Below, in pieces: positions 7,029 to 14,126 of a stretch of 19,159 nucleotides of DNA. This DNA comes from JBDKGV01 sp039798005. Lineage in GTDB: Bacteria > Fibrobacterota > Fibrobacteria > UBA5070. The stretch spans positions 1-19,159 of the forward strand of contig JBDKGV010000038.1 of NCBI GenBank assembly GCA_039798005.1. Reading direction: 5' to 3'. Position 1 is the stretch's first letter; every line of letters starts with the position of its first letter. The notes beneath the pieces were generated by a model. The model did no database searches. It was given only the letters and a program-made list of their open reading frames with translations, and was not told the origin of the DNA. The translations under genes were made by a program, and so were the position numbers.

Positions 7029-7799
7029 ATGGACATGATGATCGCGGCGTTCTTGGCAATCGGCGTGGGGGCCGGAGTTCTCTCGGGCCTCTTTGGCATC
7101 GGGGGCGGGAGCCTCATCGTTCCGGCGCTGATCGCCTTGGTGGGAATGGATGTGCTGCACGCCAGCGCCACCTCGCTTGCCGCGCTCTTGCTGCCCGTGG
7201 GGCTGCTTGGGGTTTGGGAATATCACAAGGCGGGGCTGGTGCAATGGAAGGCGGCTGGCTGGCTTTCCGGAGGTCTGCTTCTGGGTTCGGCGCTCGGGGC
7301 CTCGTTTGCGCTGGCCGCACCGCCGGTCCTGCTCGAGCGGGGTTACGCCTGCTTCCTGCTGTACATCGCCTTCGGGTACCTGGAGATCTGGAAGCGCTTG
7401 CGGGGCAAGCCTCGCGCGGTGGAGGCCGGTCCTCGCAAGGACGGCTCGGTCGGGGTTTGGCTTCTGGTGGGCTTCGGGGCCGGGATCATCGCCGGACTTT
7501 TCGGCAAAGGGGGCGGTGTGGTCATCGTCCCGATTCTGATGGCCTTCTACGCTTACCAAGCCAAGGAGGCCACGGGGACATCGCTTGCCGCCTTGCAATT
7601 GCCGGTGGGACTTCCCGGCGTCATCCTGTACGCCAAGAGCGGGGTCCTGGATTTTCGCATCGCCGCCTGGGTCGCTATGGGCCTTGTCGTGGGCACCTTC
7701 TTCGGGACGCGTATCGCCATCGGACTCAAACCATCGCTCTTCAAGAAACTCTACGGTTTTTTCCTGCTGGGAGTGGCGCTCTTTCTCTTCCTGCGCTGA
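7029..7799 (+). CDS. TauE/SafE (TSUP) family membrane permease
   Basis: This 256-residue polytopic inner-membrane protein of about eight hydrophobic segments likely moves an organosulfur or sulfite-type anion; the exact substrate cannot be read from sequence. The family's internal duplication is clear. The first half has GLFGIGGGSLIVPAL (20-34) and ATSLAALLLPVGL (47-59). The second half has GLFGKGGGVVIVPIL (156-170) and TSLAALQLPVGLPGV (from 184). The length is normal for the family. Upstream, CAAGGAG and CTCCTTG (6979-6994) form a 7-bp inverted repeat about 35 bases before the ATG, a possible operator or leader hairpin. There is no clear ribosome-binding site and no sulfur-metabolism gene nearby. 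Confidence 0.85.
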   Translation: MDMMIAAFLAIGVGAGVLSGLFGIGGGSLIVPALIALVGMDVLHASATSLAALLLPVGLLGVWEYHKAGLVQWKAAGWLSGGLLLGSALGASFALAAPPVLLERGYACFLLYIAFGYLEIWKRLRGKPRAVEAGPRKDGSVGVWLLVGFGAGIIAGLFGKGGGVVIVPILMAFYAYQAKEATGTSLAALQLPVGLPGVILYAKSGVLDFRIAAWVAMGLVVGTFFGTRIAIGLKPSLFKKLYGFFLLGVALFLFLR

Positions 7800-7918
7800 A
7801 GCGCCTGTGACGGGACTGAAACAGGGTAACAGGAACCTGGGGGTCACGATTGCCCGAGGTGATTCATACTATTGCCTGTCATGACTCTGTTGCCTTTTCC
7901 CGTCTTTCCCGGTTCACG

Positions 7919-8602
7919 ATGCCTTTGTTGATTTCGTTGGATGTCTGGAACACCCTGATCACCTTCAATCGGGAGATCCGGGCGCCGCGCACGGCCTTGC
8001 TGGCAAGGCTCCTCGGGGTTTCCCCGGAACAGGCCGATGCCGCCTACCAGCACTTCAAGAAGACGGCGGATCTCCAGGCCGAGGCGGGGATCTGTTGGAG
8101 TCAGGAGGTCCTGTACCGCAGCCTCATCGAACGGGTGGAAAGTTCGTCGGGAGTGGAGTGGGAGGACTTGCGGGATGCCGTGCAGGAGAACTTCCGCAAG
8201 TTTCCGCCTTACATCCATTCCGAACTGGTGACGGTGCTGGCCCGGTTGCACGAACGGGGGCATGAATTCGCCATCGCCTCGAACAACAACTTCATCTCCG
8301 GAGCGACCATCCACGCCTGCGTGCTGGCCCACCTGGAGACGAACTTCACCTTCCGGTTCCAGCTCTACTCGAGCGAGGCGGGTTGCGCCAAGCCGGGATC
8401 GGAATTCCTGCGGCAGTTCGGTTCGCGGTGCGAGGCGATCGGGGTGCCTTGGCAGGATGTGGTCCATGTCGGGGACAATCCCGTCTGCGATGACTTCTCG
8501 CCCCGGGATGTGGACGGAACGGTGCAATCCTTCGTCCGGGAAAGCCTCTTGGTGAACGATCCTGCGCACTGCCTTGACGTCCTGAAAGCGAGGTTCCTGT
8601 GA
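7919..8602 (+). CDS. HAD-superfamily hydrolase, paired with a phosphoribosyltransferase
   Basis: This 227-residue HAD protein has all four motif regions: nucleophile Asp8 in SLDVWNTLI, Ser121 in IASNNN, Lys158 in CAKPGSEF, and acidic motif IV VGDNPVCDD (Asp186, Asp191 and Asp192). The usual second Asp two residues after the nucleophile is Trp10, as in the DxWxT subgroup, so the ordinary acid/base of HAD phosphatases is missing. The ATG at 7919 puts motif I seven residues from the start, as usual. A TTG at 7850 would add 23 residues of no clear function. The last bases (GTGA) overlap the start of the next gene, implying translational coupling and a joint role. The substrate is unknown; a phosphorylated sugar or nucleotide is plausible from the partner. 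Confidence 0.75.
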   Translation: MPLLISLDVWNTLITFNREIRAPRTALLARLLGVSPEQADAAYQHFKKTADLQAEAGICWSQEVLYRSLIERVESSSGVEWEDLRDAVQENFRKFPPYIHSELVTVLARLHERGHEFAIASNNNFISGATIHACVLAHLETNFTFRFQLYSSEAGCAKPGSEFLRQFGSRCEAIGVPWQDVVHVGDNPVCDDFSPRDVDGTVQSFVRESLLVNDPAHCLDVLKARFL

Positions 8603-9405
8603 ACTCGACCCAATTCGCCGCGCATGAATTTTCCGTGCTGGAGGAGGCCGGATTCGACCCCTGCGACTATTCCCGCTTGAAGTTCGGATCGAACCAGGTG
8701 GCCAGTCGCTTCGGTCGGGAAATGGCCGAGAAGTTCCTGGCCCAGCACCGCGAGATGCTGGCCACCCGCGAGGTGCTGGTCCTGCCCTCGGCTTACAACA
8801 TGCTTGAGATCGCCGCGAGCCTGCTGGCGCGCCAGTTCCTGCGGCACCTGAACGTGCTGCTGGTGCGGGAGGGACTGCCCATCGTGAAGTGGTCGGTGAT
8901 GCACCGCACCATCTCGTACTTCAGCGACTACGCGAAGATGTCCCGTCAAGAGCGCCGCACCATGCTCGAAGGGGATTCTTTCTTCATCAACAAGGACTAC
9001 ATCCGCGGCAAGGTCCTGCTCTTCGTGGACGATGTGATCATCACCGGGGCCCATGAGGAGAAGATCCGCGCCTTCCTTGCGCGCGAGGGGATCTCCAACG
9101 AGCATCTGTTCCTCTACTTCGCGAAATACACCGGCGACCAGCCCGACGTGGAGTCGCGGCTCAACACCAGCGGGGTCAATTGCGCCGAGACCTACCTGTC
9201 CTTGATCCACGAACCGGGGCACCAGATCATCGTGCGCACCTGCAAGTTCCTGCTCAACGGCTCGTCCCGGCAACTGGAGACGGTCCTCGCGCGCAGCCCG
9301 GAATCCTTCGCCCACGACCTCCTTTCGGCCTGCATCATGGAGGAGTATCACAATGTGCCGGGCTACCGGGAGAACATGGAGATCCTGACGCGCGCGGTGC
9401 GCTGA
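8599..9405 (+). CDS. phosphoribosyltransferase-fold protein coupled to the HAD hydrolase
   Basis: The 268-residue product contains a PRPP-binding motif at about 139-151, VLLFVDDVIITGA, in which Ile replaces the first Thr of the usual DDVxTTG. VLPSAYNMLEIAASLLA (60-76) and VLLVREG (86-92) fit the earlier strands of the type I PRTase fold. The protein is longer than simple purine or orotate enzymes, with about 55 residues before and 85 after the recognisable core, and these flanks are not recognised. It starts with GTG at 8599, overlapping the HAD stop by 4 bases. Similar HAD-plus-PRTase pairing is known in the biosynthetic modules around tellurite-resistance (Ter) operons, but no Ter gene is in the window. 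Its stop codon lies in the palindrome at 9400-9420. Confidence 0.7.
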   Translation: MNSTQFAAHEFSVLEEAGFDPCDYSRLKFGSNQVASRFGREMAEKFLAQHREMLATREVLVLPSAYNMLEIAASLLARQFLRHLNVLLVREGLPIVKWSVMHRTISYFSDYAKMSRQERRTMLEGDSFFINKDYIRGKVLLFVDDVIITGAHEEKIRAFLAREGISNEHLFLYFAKYTGDQPDVESRLNTSGVNCAETYLSLIHEPGHQIIVRTCKFLLNGSSRQLETVLARSPESFAHDLLSACIMEEYHNVPGYRENMEILTRAVR

Positions 9406-9420
9406 CAGGATCTGTCAAAT
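9400..9420. repeat. dispersed palindrome, copy 4 (supplies two stop codons)
   Basis: The core TGACAGGATCTGTCA (9403-9417) has 6-bp perfect arms. Its first three bases are the TGA stop of the phosphoribosyltransferase gene, and its last three are the TGA stop of ruvC on the other strand. The right arm extends to the consensus AAAT. Confidence 0.85.
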
Positions 9421-10011
9421 TGTGGAGGGCGCCTTGCGCGATGCGGCGGCGTTGGCCGCCTTCAATCCGGCCATGTAGGCATCCACATCAAAGCCCTTTT
9501 TCCGGGACTTCGGCGTGGCCTGCGCCGTCAACGGCGAGCGGATCTTCTGCAGATGGGTCCAGGCCACCGCCAAGGCGTCGGAGGCGTCCAAGCTCTCCGG
9601 GAGTTCCGAAAGACCAAGTTGCATGCCCAAAAGGCGTGCCATGCCTTCCTTGCTTGCGTTGCCGGAGCCTCCTACGGTCTTCTTCACCGTGGCGGGCGGG
9701 TATTCGTGCAACGGGGCGCCGAAGCTGCATGCCGAGGCCATCAGGGCGCCACGGGCATGCCCCAGCACCAGTGCGGTCCGGGCGTTCTTGGCGAAGAAGC
9801 TTTCCTCCATCGCCACGGCGTCGGGGGCGTGGGCGCGGGCGATGGTTCCGATCTCGCGGCCCAGTTCCACAAGCCTTGCCGAAAGGGGGAGGGACGCCTT
9901 GGGAACGATCGTGCCCAAGGCACAAACGACCGGAGGCCGCCCCGGGGCGACCTCCTCGAGCACGGCCCAACCCGTGCGGTGCGATCCCGGATCGATGCCC
10001 AGGATCTTCAT
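9415..10011 (-). CDS. ruvC: Holliday junction endonuclease RuvC
   Basis: RuvC resolves Holliday junctions with RuvAB during recombination and repair. The 198-residue product has the four catalytic acids in order: Asp7 in LGIDPGSHRTGW, Glu69 in AMEESFFAKNARTAL, and Asp142 and Asp145 in LDASDALAVAWTH. A Lys/Arg-rich tail of about 40 residues (from 159) follows the catalytic core. The gene lies 6 bases after yebC on the same strand, the common yebC-ruvC order, but ruvA and ruvB do not follow: the next gene is convergent, and the two stop codons share one palindrome. Confidence 0.95.
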   Translation of the reverse strand: MKILGIDPGSHRTGWAVLEEVAPGRPPVVCALGTIVPKASLPLSARLVELGREIGTIARAHAPDAVAMEESFFAKNARTALVLGHARGALMASACSFGAPLHEYPPATVKKTVGGSGNASKEGMARLLGMQLGLSELPESLDASDALAVAWTHLQKIRSPLTAQATPKSRKKGFDVDAYMAGLKAANAAASRKAPSTI

Positions 10012-10017
10012 GCCTGC

Positions 10018-10767
10018 TTACTCCGCTTCCAGAGCCGCTTCGGAGAGCTCGAAGTTGGCGAACAGGTTCTGCACGTCGTCGAGATCGTCCAAGAGTTCCA
10101 TGAGCTTGATGATCTTCGGGGCGTCCTCGTCGGCGACCTTGACCACGTTCTTGGGGATGCGCACGAAAGTGCTGTCGGAGATCGACAGGCCCTTGGCTTC
10201 CACGGCCTTGGTGACGGGGGCGAGGTCGTTGGGATCGGTGTAGACTTCCCACTCGCCGTCCTCTTCGCCCGGCTGCACGTCGTCGCCGCCGACCTCGAGC
10301 GCGAACTCGGTGGCCTCGTCCTCGGTCCACTTCGCACCGGTGACCACGACCTTGCCCTTTTCCTCGAACATCCAGGTCACGGAGCCGTTTTCGGCCATGT
10401 TGCCGCCGTTCTTGGCGAAGGCGTTGCGGATTTCACCCACGGTGCGGTTCTTGTTGTCGGTCATGCACTCCAGGATCACAGCCACGCCGGCGGGTCCGTA
10501 TCCCTCGTACACGATCTCCTCGTAGTGGGCGCCGTCGAGCTTGCCGGCACCCTTTTGGATGGCGGTCTCGATGTTCTTGGCGGGCATGTTGGCGGCCTTG
10601 GCCTTCACGACGGCAAGACGCAGGCGGGGATTGGCGTCCGGATCCTCACCACCAAGGCGCGCGGCGACGCTGATTTCCTTGATGACGCGGGTCCACGCCT
10701 TGGCGCGGGCCTGATCGATCTTGGCCTTCTTGCGCTTGGTGGTTGCCCATTTGCTGTGACCGGACAT
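10018..10767 (-). CDS. yebC: YebC/TACO1 family protein
   Basis: This 249-residue member of the YebC/PmpR/TACO1 family is cytoplasmic. The family was first described as DNA-binding regulators, and several members are now linked to ribosome function at proline-rich stretches. The start MSGHSKWATTKRKKAKID is diagnostic, as are NPRLRLAVVKAKAANMP (46-62) and IVYEGYGPAGVAVILE. The length is standard. The ATG at 10767 follows GGGAGA. It is cotranscribed with ruvC. Confidence 0.95.
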   Translation of the reverse strand: MSGHSKWATTKRKKAKIDQARAKAWTRVIKEISVAARLGGEDPDANPRLRLAVVKAKAANMPAKNIETAIQKGAGKLDGAHYEEIVYEGYGPAGVAVILECMTDNKNRTVGEIRNAFAKNGGNMAENGSVTWMFEEKGKVVVTGAKWTEDEATEFALEVGGDDVQPGEEDGEWEVYTDPNDLAPVTKAVEAKGLSISDSTFVRIPKNVVKVADEDAPKIIKLMELLDDLDDVQNLFANFELSEAALEAE

Positions 10768-10894
10768 GAGAATCTCCCGTAATAAGTGAAGGACCCGGAA
10801 AGATGGATTTTTCGTTCCGTTCCGTCTATGCCCATGTGGAACTCGTATCGAGCGGAAGGCCAGATGTCCGTTGGTCGGCGCAAGGAGTCCGGCT

Positions 10895-11047
10895 TCAGGC
10901 TCCCGGTCTTCCGGTTCTTTCGGGGGGCTTCGGGATCAAGGGCGGGGCGAACTCCTCGTTGGGCTTGGTGTCGCGGGTGGCGAACATCCAAAGCACCCGA
11001 CCCAGCCCGATGGCGATGGTGAGGATGGCCATGATGATCTCGTCCAT
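10895..11047 (-). CDS. small single-span membrane protein, unknown function
   Basis: A 50-residue product starts at the ATG at 11047, which follows GGAAAGGG at good spacing. It has an acidic N-terminus (MDEI), one hydrophobic span (IIMAILTIAIGLGRVLWMFA, about residues 4-23), then a hydrophilic Pro-rich tail (PPLIPKPPER). The layout suggests a small inner-membrane protein with its tail on one side. An upstream ATG at 11119 would add 24 polar residues and place the AT-rich promoter-like patch inside the gene, so it is less likely. I recognise no family. The gene sits between the polysaccharide lyase and yebC on the same strand. Confidence 0.5.
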   Translation of the reverse strand: MDEIIMAILTIAIGLGRVLWMFATRDTKPNEEFAPPLIPKPPERTGRPGA

Positions 11048-11096
11048 TGGCAGCCCTTTCCGGAAGGCGGGTGGAGATCCCTCATTCCGGAAATTC

Positions 11097-11102
11097 AATA
11101 TA
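11097..11102 (-). promoter_or_regulatory. candidate -10 box upstream of the small membrane-protein gene
   Basis: TATATT on the minus strand lies in one of the few AT-rich patches of the region, about 50 bases before the ATG at 11047. No convincing -35 box is seen at 17 bases. Confidence 0.25.
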
Positions 11103-11133
11103 TCTCCGCTTTCGAGCAACCTCGACTTGGGAC

Positions 11134-12522
11134 TCAGCGCGCGAGCTTGAAGGTCCGGCTCTCCGTGCCGACGCGCACGCGCACCAGATGCAGTCCGGCG
11201 GGGCTGTTTTCCAGACCCGTGGAAAGGTTGCGTTCCTGACCTGCCTCCAGGGTCAGCTGGATCTGCTGGTGCCGGGTTCCGTCCAAGGAAAGGAGGGTCA
11301 CCTCATGGAGGCCGGTGCGCTCGGCGCGCAGGTGCAGCGATCCGTCCCGCCCAAGGCGCAGGGCGGGTGAACGGTCCGATCGATCGGTGCCGATCCCGCT
11401 GGTCGGGACCGAGACGTCGCCGTGGGTCAGGGTCTCATAGAAGATGTTCCAGTCGCTGGCGCCCTTTGCACGGACGATGTCGGTGATCAGCTTCTTCGTG
11501 TTGGGCAGGGCGATGCCCTTGCGGTTGGCGTAGTGGTTGTACCCGATTTCCCAGGTGTTGTAGAAGTCCTTGGTGGTGACGGTGTCGGTGCAGGTGCCCT
11601 GCATGTTCCCCGTCAGGAGCTGCTTGGCCATGAGTTCCATCACGGCGGAGAAACGCACGGTGCTTTCAGTGTAGACATCGACGCCTTGGTGCCAGGCGAT
11701 CTCCGCCGCGTGCAGGGCGGAGGCCATTGCGAACTGGGCATGGTGCCCGTTGTCGCGGCAGGTTTCCTGGGTCAGGCCATCGACCCAGCTGGTCGGTGGG
11801 TTGCCGTTCGCGTCCGACCACGAGGTGATCGAGCTGCCACCGTAATTCCGTGCCGGGGCGCGGTCGGTCTCGAGATAGAAATAGGCCGAGTCGCGCTTGC
11901 GCAGCCGGGAGATTCCGAGGTTGAAGAGCTCCTCGTCCTCGTTGAAGACCGCGATGCTCATCATCGCGTCGATCTGGGTGAGGTCGACATTGCCGTTCCA
12001 CGGGCTCATCTGCTTGAGGATCGGATAGAAGTTGGTGCGAAACATCGCTTGGGTGGCGGAAAGGTCCTCAGGTTTCCAGCCGGGGTAGGTTCGCAGCACT
12101 TCGGCGGCAGGACCAAGCAGGGAGCCGATCCAAGCCGCGACCAGTTGGCTCTGGTTGCCCTGGCCGACCGGGGGCATGGCGTAGCCTGTGAAGGAGCGCG
12201 ACCAGGTGTTCAGGATGGCCACGGCATAGTCCGCGTATTTGGCCTCGCCCGTGTAGGCCCAGACCAGGGCATTGGCGTAGGCGCGCTTGCCGGAGGTCTT
12301 CTGGGCGTTCTCATCCCCGTCGGGCGGGGCGATGGTATCGGCTTGGGGTTTGGCGAAATTCTTGAGCTGGGAGAGCTTCGCGGTCCAAGGCTGGGCACCC
12401 GAAGCGATCTTGGCCTTGACGAAATCGATCTCCTCCTTGGACTCGATGGCGCCGGGATGGACGAAGGTCATGCCGGCCCACGTGGAGGCGGCGAGGAGGA
12501 TCGGAAGGAATGCGCGTTTCAT
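11134..12522 (-). CDS. secreted alginate-lyase-fold polysaccharide lyase
   Basis: This 462-residue exported protein has the (alpha/alpha)-barrel alginate lyase domain (Alginate_lyase family). Evidence is the N-terminal HPGAIESKEEIDFVK (from 22), ALVWAYTGEAKYADYA (85-100), and the central block QETCRDNGHHAQ (252-263) followed by EIAWHQGVDVY, which carries the conserved Arg-Asp-x-Gly-His. Residues 1-16 form a signal peptide. The last 70 residues or so are a T9SS-like tail (TLLSLDGTRHQ, then SPAGLHLVRVRVG). In this setting the substrate may be a uronic-acid polymer such as pectin rather than alginate; that is inference. The ATG at 12522 follows GGGGAG; an in-frame ATG at 12603 would put 27 residues before the signal peptide. 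It is divergent from the tandem-wHTH regulator. Confidence 0.85.
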   Translation of the reverse strand: MKRAFLPILLAASTWAGMTFVHPGAIESKEEIDFVKAKIASGAQPWTAKLSQLKNFAKPQADTIAPPDGDENAQKTSGKRAYANALVWAYTGEAKYADYAVAILNTWSRSFTGYAMPPVGQGNQSQLVAAWIGSLLGPAAEVLRTYPGWKPEDLSATQAMFRTNFYPILKQMSPWNGNVDLTQIDAMMSIAVFNEDEELFNLGISRLRKRDSAYFYLETDRAPARNYGGSSITSWSDANGNPPTSWVDGLTQETCRDNGHHAQFAMASALHAAEIAWHQGVDVYTESTVRFSAVMELMAKQLLTGNMQGTCTDTVTTKDFYNTWEIGYNHYANRKGIALPNTKKLITDIVRAKGASDWNIFYETLTHGDVSVPTSGIGTDRSDRSPALRLGRDGSLHLRAERTGLHEVTLLSLDGTRHQQIQLTLEAGQERNLSTGLENSPAGLHLVRVRVGTESRTFKLAR

Positions 12523-12629
12523 GGAAGGCTCCCCGGAAGATGCGTTGAAGTCCGATGCGGAACCTTTCGTCCGCTCCGACCTTGGATGCTGTTGATGGAA
12601 CAAATCTGTCCCCGGTGGGAGGAAATCCC

Positions 12630-12645
12630 TATCGGTATTTTATCG
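12630..12645. promoter_or_regulatory. candidate operator between the lyase and its divergent regulator
   Basis: TATCG occurs twice, at 12630 and 12641, 11 bases or one helical turn apart, in an AT-rich patch of an otherwise GC-rich gap. Read on the minus strand this is CGAT-seven-CGAT, the same spacing as the CGAT pair upstream of the CE12 gene (6848 and 6859). Confidence 0.3.
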
Positions 12646-12692
12646 AAAGAGCGGCATCTGTATTTCTGTGTTCAAGTCGTGGTTTTGGGAGT

Positions 12693-14126
12693 ATGTTGCC
12701 CCCAATGGGGACTCTCGAGGAACTGACCAAGCGCTTGATCGCGGATCTGCCGGACTGGCCCGAAGGTCGCCTGCCCTCGGTGCGCATGCTTGCGTCACGG
12801 TACGGCTGCGGGGCGCGGTCGATCCAGTCGGGCATGGAACGCCTGAAGGCGTTGGGCCTGGTCGAATCGCGCCCCCGGTCCGGACTCTGGCGCGCCGGGG
12901 AGGTGCCGGAACGGACGGAGCCTGCTGAGCGTGCCACGGCGCAGGATATGGGGGATCGGTTGGTGCGCGAGCTGCGGGAAGGACGCTGGACGTGGGAGGT
13001 GCCGCTGCCTTCCCTCAAGGAGCTTGCGCTTCTGTGGAATTGCCATCCGCAGACCGCGGCCAAGGCGCTTGCGATCGCATCCGGGGCGGGACTCTTGGAG
13101 CGCAACGGGCGACGACTGTTTCCGATGCGCCCGCGCCTGCGTCGCAAGGTCCAGGCGCCGCACATCCTCTGCGTCGGGGCGGTGGCCTCCGACGGGCACT
13201 TCTGGATGGATTCCGATCGCGAGTCGGACTTTTGGCGCGAGCTCGGGGCGCAGGCGGCCATGGCCGGCGTCACCCTGGTGAGAATGCCATGGACGGGAGG
13301 GCGCATCGTTCCCGGATCGGGGGCGATCGGGGTGGTGGCCTCGACATGGCATCAGCATGATCCGATGGCGGTATGCCGCGAGCTTTCGCGCTTGCGCATT
13401 CCCGTATGCCTGTGGGTGGAGGAGCATATCCTCGAGGCTCCCTCGCTCGATTCGCGCATCCGCTTCCACGACCTGGGGTATTCCAGCAGCGTCGGCACCG
13501 CGATGGGGCGCCATCTGCTGGAGCAGGGGCACGGCCACATCGCCTTCCTTTCGCCTTGGCAGGGTAGCCAGTGGTCGCGCAACCGCTTGCAGGGCCTGCG
13601 CGAGGCGGCGAAAGATCGTGTCGGAGCGCGGGTGGACGCCTTCTGCCTGGACGGCGAATCGGAGTGGGATCATTTGATTCCGGCCAGGACCGACCCGACG
13701 CTGGTGAAGCACTTTCCCGAGGCGGCACTGGCCCGGATCCTGGGAGGGTCCACCCAAAGGGTGCGCGACTTCGTGACGGCGGAATTGGGCTGGAACCGGG
13801 TGCGCCAGGACATGGTCCCGCTGATGGAGCGGGCCTTGGCTTCGGGGGCGACCGCTTGGGTGGCGGCCAACGACATCTGCGCCCTCTACGCGCTACGCTG
13901 GCTGCGGGAGCGGGGTGTCGCGGTGCCGGACACCATTTCAGTGGCTGGCTTCGACGATTTCGTGGAGGCCCTGCGCGCCGATCTCACAAGCTATCGGTTT
14001 TCCAGTGCTGGCATGGCCCGGGCCATGATCCACCAGATCCTTGCGCCCTCGCGCAGCCACGCGACCCTCACGCGACACGAGGGCATGGTGGTGGCGCGGG
14101 CGACCACGGCGGCCCCGCGCCGGTGA
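12693..14126 (+). CDS. transcription regulator: two GntR-like winged helices plus LacI/PBP1 sensor
   Basis: The 477-residue regulator has two winged-helix segments in tandem. The first, about 8-67, contains LPSVRMLASRYGCGARSIQ and ALGLVESRPRSGLW. The second, about 86-145, contains LPSLKELALLWNCHPQTAAKA and GAGLLERNGRRLF. From about 156 a periplasmic-binding-protein fold follows, with GRHLLEQGHGHIAFLSP and, near the end, AANDICALYALRWL and TISVAGFDDF, as in LacI-family sensors. It likely senses a sugar and controls the divergent lyase and perhaps the other pectin genes. The start is uncertain: GGGAG is only one base from ATG 12693 and 13 bases from ATG 12705. The stop abuts that of the next gene with no gap. 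Confidence 0.85.
   Translation: MLPPMGTLEELTKRLIADLPDWPEGRLPSVRMLASRYGCGARSIQSGMERLKALGLVESRPRSGLWRAGEVPERTEPAERATAQDMGDRLVRELREGRWTWEVPLPSLKELALLWNCHPQTAAKALAIASGAGLLERNGRRLFPMRPRLRRKVQAPHILCVGAVASDGHFWMDSDRESDFWRELGAQAAMAGVTLVRMPWTGGRIVPGSGAIGVVASTWHQHDPMAVCRELSRLRIPVCLWVEEHILEAPSLDSRIRFHDLGYSSSVGTAMGRHLLEQGHGHIAFLSPWQGSQWSRNRLQGLREAAKDRVGARVDAFCLDGESEWDHLIPARTDPTLVKHFPEAALARILGGSTQRVRDFVTAELGWNRVRQDMVPLMERALASGATAWVAANDICALYALRWLRERGVAVPDTISVAGFDDFVEALRADLTSYRFSSAGMARAMIHQILAPSRSHATLTRHEGMVVARATTAAPRR

Noticed and set aside
9400..9420. Reading the palindrome as a MatP matS site
   Set aside because: matS has a three-base centre between GTGAC and GTCAC; here the TGAC and GTCA half-sites are seven bases apart in every good copy.
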